NCBI RefSeq assembly: GCF_051401765.1
Contig: NC_135071.1
Location: 11,696,961 to 11,760,960, forward strand
Direction: 5' to 3'
From: Calliopsis andreniformis
Lineage: Eukaryota > Arthropoda > Insecta > Hymenoptera > Andrenidae
Length of the DNA: 64,000 nt
Numbering within the stretch: the stretch's first letter is position 1; each line of letters opens with the position of its first letter. Below are positions 13,701 through 26,402 of the stretch, piece after piece. The notes beneath the pieces are model-generated. The model ran no database searches and was not told where the DNA came from. It saw nothing but the letters and a program-made list of their open reading frames with translations. The position numbers and the translations under genes were made by a program.

Positions 13701-13873
13701 GATCATTAATATTTTTAGACTGTGTACGTTGTCTATGAATAGTTTTCATACCTGATATGAAAATTGACTTAGTATAACTGTTCTATCTCAAAGTGATTTT
13801 AATACTAATAATAATTTCACAGTTCATTACAAAGTTATTTAAAATTTTAATAGTAATTCTTAATATGATATAT

Positions 13874-13960
13874 TATACTAATAAGCACATTATGAAATAA
13901 CTGAAACAATTGATTATAACTAACTTTAGTTAGCGTTGAGGTCATAATGCAATTTTTAAC
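13874..13960 (+). repeat. Direct repeat C, left copy
   Basis: Matches 14115-14200 in the same orientation, with shared blocks GAAATAA, AACTAACTTTAGTTA and TCATAATGCAAT / TCATGATGCAAT. The two C copies flank the copy-B repeat, making a C-B-C module. Confidence 0.55.
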
Positions 13961-13969
13961 AAATTTTTT

Positions 13970-14082
13970 AGAAATTCTGTTTTGAATGTCGAAGAATATT
14001 TCTGAAAAGCGTAATTTTAGTTTTAATTAAATTTCACTTCACGTGCTCATGGCTTGAAACTAGTGCTTGTGTTTTGGATTAA
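13970..14082 (+). repeat. Diverged direct repeat, copy B
   Basis: Homologous to copy A at 10031-10161, about 3.9 kb upstream, in the same orientation. It is bracketed by the two C repeats. The bracketed arrangement could be an insertion flanked by terminal or target repeats, but divergence is too high to decide by eye. Confidence 0.6.
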
Positions 14083-14114
14083 TATGATCTTTTTGAGGGT
14101 TCTAATATATGGGC

Positions 14115-14200
14115 TATTGTATTAGTGAGTACATTGTGAAATAATTGATGAAAACTAACTTTAGTTAATATTAAGATCATGATGCAATATCTAGCAGAAA
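14115..14200 (+). repeat. Direct repeat C, right copy
   Basis: Second copy of the block at 13874-13960. It keeps the core ACTAACTTTAGTTA and GATGCAAT with several substitutions and a short deletion relative to the left copy. Confidence 0.55.
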
Positions 14201-14209
14201 TTCGAGATA

Positions 14210-15830
14210 ATAATGTTAGTCAATAGTAGATTAAATAAGCAATATTTTTATACAAAGGATTAACTCTCATACACTGTATACCATAAATACTTATAACATC
14301 TTCCATTCTTGTTCGTGGTCAGCTGTGCCAATTAGATAAAACGACACCCTGCTAGTTGTTAGGTCAAATATGCGTGCCAAATGTCTTGATTCATGCGATA
14401 AGCATGGTATTACCTATGCCAAAAATTCTGACATCAGCGAGTATCAGATATGAATGAACCTTTTAGTGGTATTAACAGGTGTTCAGTACTCGAGCCGACA
14501 AGAATCACCAAGTCACGTTCAATGTATGTATGCCAAATTTTTGACTACGAATGGTGTTTGTAGCAGTGTGTCCTCGTAGGTGTGTCAAGGCTGCCTCTAA
14601 TTTCCTAAATGAAACACTCGTTAACATTCACATTTCTTGAAATGGAGCTTTTCAAGGGTCACGCTTTAATATTTCTACACTTTTGTACAGAATTTCAAAG
14701 AACAAAACAAGACAACAATAGCCATGCGCCAAAAGCCAGAATATTTCTGATGTCGTCGTCTAACAATTCCGTATTTATAACAGTGTAGTCGCAGGCTAAA
14801 ACTGCACTTTGTTCGCACATTTGTCGACATGGAATGGAGAATCAATGCCACCTGCTAATATTGAGAATATAAAGCACAGGATGAATATCTATGTATTTAC
14901 TATTCAGGTACCATATTTGAATTATATGTGCAAAGCTTTTATGAATCTTCCAATATATAGATAAAAATAAATGAGCTAGCTAGGTTTGAAAAAGAATAAT
15001 CAAAAAATTCGTGTATGTATATTACTCCATAAAATGGACGAGAAATGTTTAATTAATGTACATCTCCTAAGCGAGTTTATTTTTTAAGTAGCTAAAATAC
15101 AATAATGTAAACACCATTATAAATCATTTAGATTCGTTTTTGTATTGCATTACTTCTGTTGATTATTTCAACATTCTGTCATTTTCACATTTTGTGAAGT
15201 CCTTTTTCACCTCTCCCTTTTAGGCCATGTTTCTCCCAAATGCACACTCTCATCTCTTCAAAGCACACGCATATTTTCTCACGATGCTAGACAGGCTTCT
15301 AAAGTAATGCAAAACCTTTCCTGGCTGCTCCCTATTCTTCAAAGACTGATTTCGACTAAAAATAGGCTAATGAAATTGCTTCTGTTTACAAAAGATCTTA
15401 CACACAACATCAAAGCTTATAAAATAGTTTTCTACATACAATAAAACCTCGATACTTCTGTTCCTAATAATCATAGCTAAATTCCTGGGAAAGTTACTTT
15501 ATCGTAGCAGCAAAGATTAACAAATTAGGAAGTACGAACAGAAATAAACACAGATTTCTTTTCTACAGTATCTTATCTCTCGTCTCTTGCAATTAGCACG
15601 TATTCTTAGCCCCTTCGTAAATATTGAAAGTCTACCAAGCAGCAGACAGTTTTAGGAATGTTTCGACATCATCGTAAAATAGGTGCATGAATAAGTCAGA
15701 AAGGGTGCCTTTCACCAGCTACCCAGCCGAGTGCCAAACACTTGATCATCCAAGGTAACAATAGACCCTTCAGAACCATTTTACATTCTCCTAATTAAAA
15801 TCTTTCAATGCTCGGAATTAGCAGGCCGTT
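14210..15830. other. AT-rich stretch ending in a pyrimidine-skewed tract
   Basis: No gene is supported. From about 15180 to 15820 the plus strand is C/T/A-rich and poor in G, with loosely repeated words such as CTTCAAAG and CACAC. It resembles, in opposite orientation, the purine-skewed array at 20590-21300. No open frame here is convincing. Confidence 0.5.
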
Positions 15831-16480
15831 GAAGCGCTCGGTGTGACTGACCTCCGCTACTCCACTTAAAAGGGAGAACCCCTCGAACCGTGGCCTCCCG
15901 AAAAACGGACATGGTCTCTCGGCGTTACTGGCTTGGTGAGGTTTTTCATGGGAAAAATGGCGGGAGAAAAAAGAAGCGGAGGATCGTTTCGGTTAAAGAG
16001 AGGAACGAAAACAACACGCACGCCGTACGAAGGTGGCGCGCACGCGTGTGCAAGCGTGCAGCAGGGCGCAGCGAAGATTTGGAGCGGCGCCAACACCTCT
16101 GACGCTGTATCTGAATTTCGCAGATGTGAAAATAGCACGCTAATTCGTATCTGCATATTCGAGGCTCCTAGCAGGGCATTTCCCCAACTTCCAAATGAAG
16201 TGACGTAACGGGGCGACAGGAATTCGAGTTTTTTTCCCCCCTATTTTCGTTCGATCCATCCTGCTCAATCTACCCCTATTTCCTCTGTTCCGTGGTTAAT
16301 TTTATTATTCGCCTGTCGTCTTGATTTCGCCGTAAGGGTCGTTCCGCGGCTTTAATTGAACCCGTGATACGTGAATCGCGTTCCATCGAGGCCGCAACGC
16401 GCGCCTAAATTAGATGCTCGCGGGCTATGCGCAGGATTTGAATTATAATACCTGGATCGTCTAAAGCCTGCCTTCCTCGA
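15830..16480. promoter_or_regulatory. CpG-rich block, candidate regulatory element
   Basis: CpG density rises sharply, including GCGCG-containing words near 16035-16045 and 16395-16405. Several frames on both strands are open across 15866-16208, but they overlap each other and show no domain. I read it as a CpG-rich regulatory or first-exon region rather than a gene. Confidence 0.35.
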
Positions 16481-19227
16481 GGGCTAATCGAGCACTGACG
16501 ATGATTCAACCACCGTTGTAATCTGTTTTTCTCACCCTGTCTTCACGTTCCTCTATCGGTGTCAGTTTCACGTAGGGATATTAGGGTTTGGGATCTTTTA
16601 AAGGAGCAGGAGGGTAACTAGTCGAAATTAGAAGTTTATTCAATGGTTACTTACCATTTCAGTGCTCGTTAGAGTGGATGTTCTTTTGATAGCTTCACTG
16701 GGTATTTGCTATTGGGAAATTGGTTGGCTGTTTGGAGTGTGCGCTGGTGGTATTCGCGTTAGTAGCGTTCATGATTCTCATAAGTGATTGATACGGCGCA
16801 AATAGTCAAGAGAGGACAATGAGTAATTTTCTAAGGGAAATGGAATAATTATGTGACAGGTGATTATTAGATGTTATATACTAGCATATACTTAAATATC
16901 TGAAAATTCAATTAAAATCTATATATTAGAAATGAATATTCATATCTATACAGAGGCGATTGTTTAACATCGCCATTACTTTTTATTTTCCTTCAGCAGC
17001 ACGATCAATTTCACAGTTTAAAATCTTGTAATATTCAAATATGTAAATTTCCACATTTCCTACTATTCAAATATTCATATACTTACTTACGCGTTCGCAT
17101 ATGCAAATGTTTAAATATTTAAATTTTAAAATTCCTATCATTTCAAAGTCTTTTTATTTCTGAATTCTAATTCTTAAAACTGGATTGCCAAGCTGCTCGT
17201 CAATAGTTCAAAATGACTATTCGATAAACGTTACTATACCCAGGCATTTTAGTAGTTCGGCCACACCTCAGCAAGAAAATATAAATTATCTGTGTCCTCT
17301 GGTTCATCATCGAAAATTTGAAATTTTCATAGCAATCCTAGTGTGCCGAGTTGAAACTCCACAGTTATGAAGTATTAAGTTTCGCCACAGGAGCTCTGTG
17401 TTAACGAAGTTTTTTAACAATCAGGAACCAGGAAAAAATACTTTGACGTAACGTCTAGCGAAGAGCAAACTTCCCACGGATTCAACTTGGAAAGTGCATT
17501 CGCCGTGCTCGATGTTCCTTCATAATTCATCGCCTCTGGGCTCTTGATTGACTTCCTTCTGTGACGTCGGGAAAATGGTCTACACCTCTTCCAGGACGTG
17601 TAGGAAGCGGTTCGAGCCATTCTACGAGAGAAGAGAAGCGGTTTATGTCAGCATTGGGCAATTAGGCAACCTCGTACCTGCTCTTCCACTCGCTCCTTCA
17701 TCTCCTTTGGAGGAGACTACCACAAGAAGGTGGCTTCTATTGGAAGCAACCAATCTCGTTTAGGGACTGAAGTGCACTGACGAGGTTTCTGTTCTCCTCG
17801 GACGCATCTTTTTTCCTTACATAATGTAGTTAAATATCTTCCTCAGTCTGAACTCTTTTTTCGAGGACGAAAGTCACAATACATGGAGATTTGATTAGTT
17901 CCTTTATTGGAGGAAGTGATTTGATTCTGATATTTGGAAAAGGCGTTGTTTGTTCCTTAAACTTAGCTGTACGTTCCCTTCTGTTGCTCCAGGAATATAA
18001 TTAAATCAAGAGCTCATAGAGTTTTAAGTTTAATAACTTGCTCTCTTCCCTCTCTTAAGAATGTTATTTTTATGGTATGCTATAATGAAAATAATGAATG
18101 GACTGGATTTAAAAATAGATTCTAGGTTTACTACAGCTTATGACAGGCAGTGGATTTATAATAAAAATTGTAGTTTGTTAATGTTTTCGAACTTTTCGAA
18201 GAATAACAAATACATAAACTTTAACCATATGGTAATTGCGTAATATTAACGATCTTGTTAGCAGATTCTTGAATAGTCATCTTTTTCAGTGGTATCGAAA
18301 ATGAAGCTGACTTTGAGTTTTGAAAATTTTAACTCACAGTAAACAATCGTAGGTTAATTTAAATAATTTATGGTTGATTAGAACGCCTTTCGAGTTTAGA
18401 ATTTTCATCATTGTTCCTTAGAAGATAATTTCATCGTGATGTCTTAAACACTTTTTCAATTTGTCTTTAACTATTTTACAATCTTCGAAATGAATTGCAA
18501 CATTTTCCAATACAAATTAATTATATACATATAGACTCTATTGAGCAACAAAATGAATAATGGTATTAGAAAATTAGCATTTCACTGGAAAATTCCAAAT
18601 TTTTACTTATTTAAAAAAATGATCCAGCATCCTATCAGTATCTAGTAAATATTGACAGTAAATAATAGTAAAACAAATATCTATGTTTTAATGAAACTGT
18701 GTCTATGTTAACTAATATATCAACAAACTATGTTAATATCAATGTTTAATGAGGATTTAAAAATAATGTTCAGAGTACTTCGCATATGACTGTAAAGTGT
18801 GCTACAAATTTCGAATTATAATAAATTGCACGTGGAACACTATTGGAACATTTACGAGCGTTTGGCTTCCCCTATCGTGAAACAGTTCGACTGCAAAATG
18901 TTATACTTCCCTGCTTCTCCTATCGTCACGCGGTGTAGGTACGTGTTTGATGATAGAAACATTGGCGTTTCCGCTTGCACGAGTTTGATATCTTCCTTCC
19001 AGACGATGCACAGACCTGGACCGTTCTTTGAGAAACTTTTTCTCCTTCAATAATAGCATTCCCTCTAACTGCTGTGTCCGTAAATCATTGCACACAGGCG
19101 AAGACGTGACTCTCGAAAGTCTGCCCATAAACCAACATTTTCTAGGTCTACGTGTCAGACAATAGGAACAGGAATTTTCGTCCGCACGATTCACTTGCTC
19201 GCAGCGAATGAGGCACATTAAAATATT
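16480..19227. other. Mostly AT-rich non-coding stretch
   Basis: A mildly GC-richer patch occupies about 17430-17810; the rest is AT-rich. At 17030-17125 short words such as ATTCAAATATTCATA recur loosely, and an exact ATGCAAAT octamer (POU-type site) sits at 17101-17108. No gene is supported. Confidence 0.45.
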
Positions 19228-19332
19228 AACCGAATTAATCAATCTAAAGTGAATCAATATTATCATTTCAACTTGATTGAAATTGGGTTTACACGGACAA
19301 CTTTGATTAACTTTAGGTTGAATAATTCGGTT
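19228..19332. mobile_element. Inverted repeat, probable MITE remnant
   Basis: A 28-base arm at 19228-19255 is the reverse complement of 19305-19332 with 25 of 28 positions matching, across a 49-base spacer. A second, overlapping pair is present: GTTTACACGGACAACTT (about 19288-19304) and AAGTTGCCCAATGTAAAC (about 19343-19360). Overlapping foldbacks without coding capacity are typical of miniature inverted-repeat elements. I see no clear target-site duplication, so the family is undetermined. Confidence 0.5.
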
Positions 19333-19369
19333 GTCTGACTAGAAGTTGCCCAATGTAAACGTGGCATAA

Positions 19370-20590
19370 AAAAGGAAGCAACATATTTCCTTATTTAATT
19401 TTTTAGATATCTGTCCGAATAAATTATTAACATCTATATTATTTCTTAGCCATCACCGTTCCTTTGGAACTTTTTATATCTGTTTGATTTATTAAACAAT
19501 ATTTTCTTGTTTCATGTTTTAGATTGTCTACCCAACTGAATTATTAGCATCAACATTATTTTTTGTGGTCTTTGGTTTCTGTAAAATCTTGTCTATTTGT
19601 TTGATTCATTAAAAAGCTTCAACATTTGGGTACTAATTTATATTTCTACCATGAAACACAGAAATATTACCTTTTGTAGAGTTCTCTTTGTCCTTAATAT
19701 TCACTGTTAATATGTACAGAATATTAAATTATTTTTCTGTTAATGTTTAAAAACATTTTACAAGAACAGCTTCTGCTAACTTTATATGTACTGCTGCGGT
19801 ACCCTTTAACGTCAATATTATTTAGCGAAATTAGGATCAACATACCTAAACAGGAACACAATAGATCGCTTTGAGATAGTTAATTATATGCATACGTCGC
19901 TTTCCTCTTTCAAAATTATTTAATGGCTTCTTGTACGAAAGCTATGCATTCAGTTTCAAAGCGACTCGGAAACCTATTTCGATCTCGAATTCGTTTGATG
20001 AAAACTTGAGCAAGTCAATTAAACGTACACCTGAAATCCCTACGACTACATTAAAATCAATTATTTCATAATTGTATATTATTTTCTCAAAATTCTATCA
20101 CATCGTTTATAGAACAAAATTTATATTTTTGATCTGAAATCATACGCAGATTCGCTGTTAACAGAATCAATTCCAATTTATTCCCATTTCTCAGCATTCA
20201 GGAGTGGCTTAAACGAAGCTCGATAAATTTTAAGTAAGAATCAATTAACAATTCTCTGCTCGCCTCACTCCACTACGCTGACTAACGTTACTCGTTTAAT
20301 AAACGTAGACGGAAAGGAATTTCAATACCCTGCCTCTTTTTCAATTATACACCACTGCTCTGAATGCATATTCATTTCTTGGCCGACCGTGAGCTTGAAT
20401 CAACCGAACGATATGCTATTTAGATTGGAAAAAAATCCATTACACCTGTTTCCCGTGGCTCTGTTGCGTTTTCTCTCAGGACAAATCTCTTTTCTTGAAC
20501 AATTGAGCATGAACGTATAATTCCGCGCGACAATACTTTATGGACCATGATACATTCATGTTTTGCCCATTTTTCTTCCTTTCGCGCTGC
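19370..20590. other. AT-rich non-coding stretch
   Basis: No gene, hairpin or recognisable repeat stands out. Composition is AT-rich throughout, with short T runs. Confidence 0.5.
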
Positions 20591-21400
20591 ATTTGCAGCC
20601 ACTTTCGAGAATATAACTCAAAGAAAGAAGATAGCGGACAATATTTAAGAAAATAGGAAGTGCATCGGACTTCAACAAGAAGGTATAACGAAATTTAAAA
20701 GAAAAATACGTGGAATCTTGGGATAGGTACATACGTTGGACAGAATTCGTTGAGAAAACACAACATGGGGAAGAAATATATTGAGATTTGAAAAGCAATT
20801 TCAACGTATCATAAGAAAACACACCAGTTTATAGAAAGATCAGTGTAACGAAGTTTGATAATAATTTGTTAGACTTTGTCGAAAGATTGCACCAAGATTT
20901 AAAAAGAAAAAAGGTTATGTATATAAACAGAGATGTTTATATGAAATTAATGCATCGAACTTTGGAAAAAGAGTGCAGTACTCCAGTGTTTAGGAAAGAA
21001 GTGTCTTGAAGTTTGGAAAAAAGATTGGAACGAAATTTAGGTGTGCAGTATTGAACTTTAAAAGAAAAACGTGTCTTAGTAAGGAATTGCCCCGAACTTT
21101 GGGAAGTAAGCACACTATACCTTAGGATAGAACTTCAACGAGTAAGTGCATTGTACATTAGGGCACAAAGGAAATGCGCCGATGTTTAGAAACTAAGTAT
21201 GCTATACTTAAGAAAGAGCCTGCACGGATGGTCGAAGTAGAAGCATCCAGAGTTTTGGAAAGAAAATGATTTTGAAGAGGATCATGTTTTAAAAAGGAAA
21301 TGTGTTGGATTTTATCAAAGAAGAGCGTTGCATTCAAGGAGGCAAATATAGTAGCTTTACAAAAGGAAGGAAAATGTTACTTCTTCGAAAAAGCTACAGC
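20590..21400 (+). repeat. Degenerate purine-rich minisatellite-like array
   Basis: Over about 0.7-0.8 kb the plus strand keeps returning to variants of one word, roughly CGAACTTTGGAAAGAAGTG, alternating with variants of TTTAGGAAAGAAGTGCA. Examples are GCATCGAACTTTGGAAAAAG near 20953, TTGAAGTTTGGAAAAAAG near 21008, CCGAACTTTGGGAAGTAAG near 21092 and GATGTTTAGAAACTAAG near 21183. The period looks like about 25 bases or multiples of it, heavily eroded. The strand asymmetry (purines on plus) is constant. No open frame explains it. Confidence 0.5.
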
Positions 21401-21539
21401 AGAAAATTGAGCAAAATTGTTTATTACCTGTCACTGATTAGGCTTCCGCAAATTTTTGCTAAGGTGTACACGAATAAACAAATGGCACATTGTTGCAAAA
21501 AGTATCTTTATTAAAGGTAGAAGTAACTAAAGATACTAT

Positions 21540-23190
21540 TTTCTTAAATTTTAATTGTAGTATTCTGTTAATAATAGAAAAAGACTTACTATTCATTTTC
21601 CTACTTCCAGTTTACTATTTTTAAAATTGATTTTCAAGCTTTTCAAATTTAGTGACATTTTGCTCAGTTAATAAACAAGTGTTTTCGAACTATGTTATAT
21701 CTTGAGGAACATCATCTCCATTTTTGTTCAGTATTTTAGAATCTACAGAATCGAATAATCCAATCGTAACTAATTCTTTTATTTGAATATAGGTTTTTTA
21801 TTACTTTCAATTATCAATAGAGCCAACGGTGCACATAAGCATTCAATTGAAAACCATTCAGTTGGAGAGTGAGTCAGGTTTCAGTTTAGCGACCCGTCTG
21901 TTCAAAGTGTCAGGACAATCAGTTTACCATGTGAAACGTGTCACCTCTTCGAGGAACATTTTGTCCTACCGCGTTGGATTTCAGTATTTATTTTTTTTTT
22001 TCGTCTCTCAAAAATTTCAGAACTCTCAGTTCAGCTCACACTGCGTGGAATACCCTTCACCACTTTAGTATTGCAAAAGCGCGTAATAGTGTGTTGGAAG
22101 CATTCCACCTGAAATTTCAAAAAGATCAAACAGTGACAGAACGTCATGGTAGAAAGCTGAAGATAATTCGATTATACGGAAAATATATTTTTCCTGGTGT
22201 GAAATCCAATTGGATGGGAACAAAATGAAGTGGTATGAACGAAAAGACCACGTGATATGTGACGTATTTTATTTTTTCAAAGCGTATATTTTATTTAAAG
22301 TTTCGAGTGTTCGGCGGGACTATGTATATAGAAGCCTACGAAATCGATGGAACAATGTTGCTGCTACTGTTAACCGAAGCAGAAGTCAATAAAATATGAC
22401 TGTTGTAACGTGGTCCGTGCTGAAAGTATTAATTGAAATGAATAATTTTAAGGGATAAGGTGCGGGGATAGTCGCGTGGCCATTTTGTGCCCCAGATTGA
22501 AGGTTGAAAAATTGAAAACCACTTTTCGATTTTCACATATGTACATATATCGTTTTCGATACCAGAATAGATAACATTCACGTACTATGACATCTACTAT
22601 ATCGAACAATTCAATCCATATCTGAAAATGTTAAAGATTTTAAACATTCATAAATTAAATCGACCCTTTTATATTGAAACTACACATGACCATTTTATGG
22701 AATGAATATTACCGAGATATAGAAATGCTTATACTGAAGTACCTGTAACGAAAATAAAATTAACTGATCTTAACCTGAGGAAACGTATATAGCCTCAAAA
22801 AATAGTCACATTTGTTTAGCTACATACCTTTTAGTATATTTCCAATTATTCATTTTGGATATAAAAATGACAATATTTAACAGGCACATGAAAACAGTCA
22901 GTCATCGTGTATATTGTCTCTTAATTAGACGTAATCATATTATTATTCAGTGTATAGTGAATAACGAAAATTCACAGGTAATCCGATGATATTCATGGAC
23001 ATTGCATGTACATGACACAGTATAAACGTCTAATTGCTTGAAGAACTACTTCCAATAGTATTTGAACCGAAAGCTGGCTTGGACTCGCTCTTTCATCTAA
23101 AGTTACAGAACAGTAGGATCAGCTACTCCAATGATTCACGTTACTTTCATTCGAAACGGTTTCATTGACCCAGCGGTGTTCAGAAATCCT
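21540..23190. other. AT-rich non-coding stretch
   Basis: No supported gene. Short overlapping open frames between 21829 and 22392 lack motifs and disagree on frame. A run of 11 T occurs at 21991-22001. Confidence 0.5.
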
Positions 23191-23199
23191 CTAAAATTT

Positions 23200-23776
23200 A
23201 TCCCTATCGATAAATTCCTTTGTCCAGGCAGGCGCAGCGATAATCCGCGATCGTAAAAATAGCGCAATCTCGGTGGCGCGAAATCAGAACGCAATCGCGC
23301 AACAAGCCGAATGAAAACGGGCCGCAATCAGTTCAGGGGCTGGTAGAATGCAATAGCATTGAATCCTCCACCGATTCCTCCACAATCCGCCAGCGATGTT
23401 CCCCGCGCCCGTTATGAATCGGATATTAATCGTGGTCGAACGATCGAGGATTGTAGTAATTCGTTTGGGGCCGTTATCAATCTATAACCAACATGTGGTC
23501 ACCGCCTCGTTTCCGATCGAACTGTCACCAAGCCGCGGAGCCTACTGTCGTTGGGGGCTGCGGGCGAAAGGGATCTTTGCAAGGCTTTACGATCGAGCAC
23601 TTCTACCGCCGCTGTTTCGTTTTATTAAAAGCTAAGAGGAGATACGAGTGTCCGAGGCACGATGCAATCGCGTTCATTCGTTTGGGACATGTGCGAGCTG
23701 GTTCTGTGTGCGCAACCGGCTCCTCGTATTGATTGGTCTCCTAGTTGAGAGTAGAGAAAACGTTCTGAGATAAGGA
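23200..23776 (+). promoter_or_regulatory. CpG-rich block ending at a splice donor, candidate first exon
   Basis: The segment is CpG-rich against AT-rich flanks and ends at AAGGAG followed by GTGAGTGG (donor at 23777). Such an arrangement is what an untranslated first exon would look like. Overlapping frames at 23396-23732 are open but unrecognised. No TATA box or partner exon is evident, so promoter activity is inference. Confidence 0.3.
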
Positions 23777-24002
23777 GGTGAGTGGTTTATTCAAGTGTGA
23801 CTGGAGGTCTTATTGCAACGGAATTTTCAGTCAGTGTTATTAAACATGTGCTTTCTAATGGTACGTTGAGGCCTGATGTACAGGAGAGATATTTTAACGC
23901 ATGATTTCGTGGCGATCAGGTTTTTCTTTGGTTTCTCAATTACAGAAGATGAAGAGAGATATATGACTGACATTAGGCCTTAGAGTATCAATTAAACGAG
24001 GG

Positions 24003-24122
24003 AATGCTCGTTCTTCTTCCATCTTCAGTAAAATTCAATTATTACGTCTGAATAATCGACAACTGAATGAAAGAACGATCGTTTGACTTGAATTTTGCTG
24101 AAGTGGAAGAAGAACGAGCATT
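24003..24122. repeat. Long near-perfect inverted repeat (about 35-bp arms)
   Basis: The left arm 24003-24038 and right arm 24088-24122 are reverse complements with one mismatch and one single-base indel; the spacer is 49 bases. A transcript across it would fold into a long hairpin of the size range of a microRNA or endo-siRNA precursor. The left arm also contains a strong splice-acceptor-like tract (TTCTTCTTCCATCTTCAG), and a GTAAGT occurs at 24147, but the segment between them has stops in every frame. It could be a young foldback element or a hairpin RNA gene. Confidence 0.7.
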
Positions 24123-24622
24123 TGTTGGCTTGGTTGGAATACATCATTGTAAGTCTGCAGGCGCTGCCTGAAAACTATACCGAATTTTAGGAGGATTCGT
24201 CGACCTTCTCGTAATGACATATAGCTGGTAGCTTAAGGTACTGTTACAGCGAAAAAACAGTTGTACAATTTCAAATTGTCACGAGGCTATTGTATTTGTC
24301 CTCCTATTGCTGAATTTCCCAAATTCTAATACGTGCAAAACGGAAAAGAGTTTTATATCAGCTCTTGATGAATATCTTTAGTTAGGTGGCGAAGCAACGT
24401 ATGTCACACCTTCAAAAAACTTAAATTTATACCTTCCTTAAAATCTAGATCACGCGATTTGTATTTGAACTAAATAATTTTATAAAATTTAACTAAAGAA
24501 ACCTTTCTTTTAAAAGACGAGAATTAATGAAATTTAATTGAAGTTCGAAACTTTGAACAATATCAATATGTCAAAAATAAAGATGTGTGAGTTATACTTA
24601 CTGTTTTGCCTTACAATTACAG

Positions 24623-24790
24623 CTACGTATAGCTTATCACTCTACGTTAATGAATAGCATACCTCCCTTGTCATTCTTTGACGGAGTTTATGTTGGGAAT
24701 TATCTCAGTTGCTTGCATCAGGATTTTCTACCTGACAGACCCATTAATCTGATCTCATTGTTTGAATCTAATTCGACCATCTGTTCATAA
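24623..24790 (+). CDS. Candidate terminal coding exon, unknown
   Basis: A good acceptor (TGTTTTGCCTTACAATTACAG, ending 24622) is followed by 55 open codons to a TAA at 24788-24790. The frame starts with Leu-Arg-Ile-Ala-Tyr-His and contains the segment SFFDGVYVGNYLSCLHQDF. I do not recognise a family. In sequence this AT-rich an open stretch of this size can arise by chance, so support rests mainly on the acceptor. Confidence 0.22.
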   Translation, partial: LRIAYHSTLMNSIPPLSFFDGVYVGNYLSCLHQDFLPDRPINLISLFESNSTICS

Positions 24791-24799
24791 GTTTCATGA

Positions 24800-26390
24800 A
24801 CGTGAATAGGTAAATAGTAGAAACATGTAACGGGTGTTATCGATAATATAAAGCAGAAATGGAGAAATGAAAATATAGCTAAAGAGTTCACGTTAAGAGT
24901 TTCTACGAGCTCCTTGATACCATCTATTTCGTTTTATTACAGGAAAAGTGGGCTAACATTCTGTGCAATAGTACACACATACAATGAGGTACATTTTACA
25001 ACGTTCGTAGGACGTGCACGTTTATAGTTTGGTTTAAAGTAGTTTACCTTTCGATACTATCAGACCACTATTGCTACGTGACTGTAGGAATTTGTCGTTA
25101 AAACATGAACTCTTTCAGCAGTAACACGAATCATTTTTACGCGCTCAGAAAATGAATTTTGTCAAACTGTTGGAATCTCCTTTTTCTGTTACCTATATGT
25201 ATGTGCCTTTTTCCACGTGACTGAATGCTCTTTGATTTACTGTAGCTTTTACTAATTATGATGACACATGATTTATTTGTTATCCTCTTTTTAAATACTG
25301 TTTTCTTTATCTGATGTCTAATCTTGTATATACTCCAGTACAATATTAACTAAATGTAAATAAAAGCTTAATAAACTCACGTTACCATCTGTGTACTCAT
25401 TTGTGTCAAGAAATATCACGCGACTACTGGAGAATTAATGAAACATAGATGAATATTTTACAGATTCGAAAATGTGATTTATTGCATCTAGAATGTAGGA
25501 CAATGTCGTTTTTTCGTTGCAAGGCTAACATAAGTCATATTTATTAGCAGTAAAATATTAAGATGTGGAATGGCTTCTGCTGGTCTATTTTTTCTGTAGT
25601 ATTTCACGTTGAACTCTTGTTTAGTTTTAAATACTAGAAGATTAGCCTTATTCTAAACTTTTAAGGGTAGTCACTCAGTGGAGATAATTATTTCTTTCAG
25701 TCTTTTAATTATATCTATTTCAGGGTCTTATTTTAGTATTCAATTTTACTGTATTTCAACTCCACGACTCTTACACGCAAAATAATTCGTAAAATGAAAA
25801 GTAAAAGCCTACCGATACCTTTAATATTAATTACACTCTCGTCATTAAAACGAGTACTTTTAAACGTTTTCACCAGGAAAACGTAGCTGTTCAAGTTAAG
25901 TACCTTTTTCCTTCTGTTATACTTAAATTTCATGTCGTCTAACACATATCTCTCTCTACAAAATGAGGCTAAAGCTGAAATTCTCGAGGATCTCGTGCAG
26001 ACCACTATGCATTTAATCGTGGCTTGTATTTTATTTATTTTTACGCGAGCAAGTATATATTCACGAGGAAGTTTATGAATCAAATGCGTGGACTGGTTTT
26101 AATTAATGTACACGTCCTGAACGTGGGTTTTCTTTTTAAAATGTTGTACGCGTTGCCTCGTCTAATTGGAACGAATTAAACGGGCTGAAGTTCGGTTGCT
26201 CAACTTGCACCACGATACGAAGTTGGTTCGAGGCATTAGGAGACGATTTGTCTCGAGCAAAAATTCAGGCAACTATAGAAAAGTGGTTCCTATCACTCGG
26301 CGATCATTAAGACGTTATTTAATAGTCCCGAGAAGTTCCTCGTTACGGGAATACAGGAAGGCTGTTTTGAGGTCGAACTAACTTACCATT
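24800..26390. other. AT-rich non-coding stretch
   Basis: Nothing is supported as a gene. The minus-strand frame at 25733-26083 and plus frame at 26166-26381 have no recognisable motif and no splice or start context beyond chance. Confidence 0.45.
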
Positions 26391-26402
26391 TCAATTACAG
26401 AG

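Noticed and set aside
24029..24146. Exon between the strong acceptor at 24028 and GTAAGT at 24147
   Set aside because: Stops in every frame; the acceptor-like tract is part of the inverted repeat.
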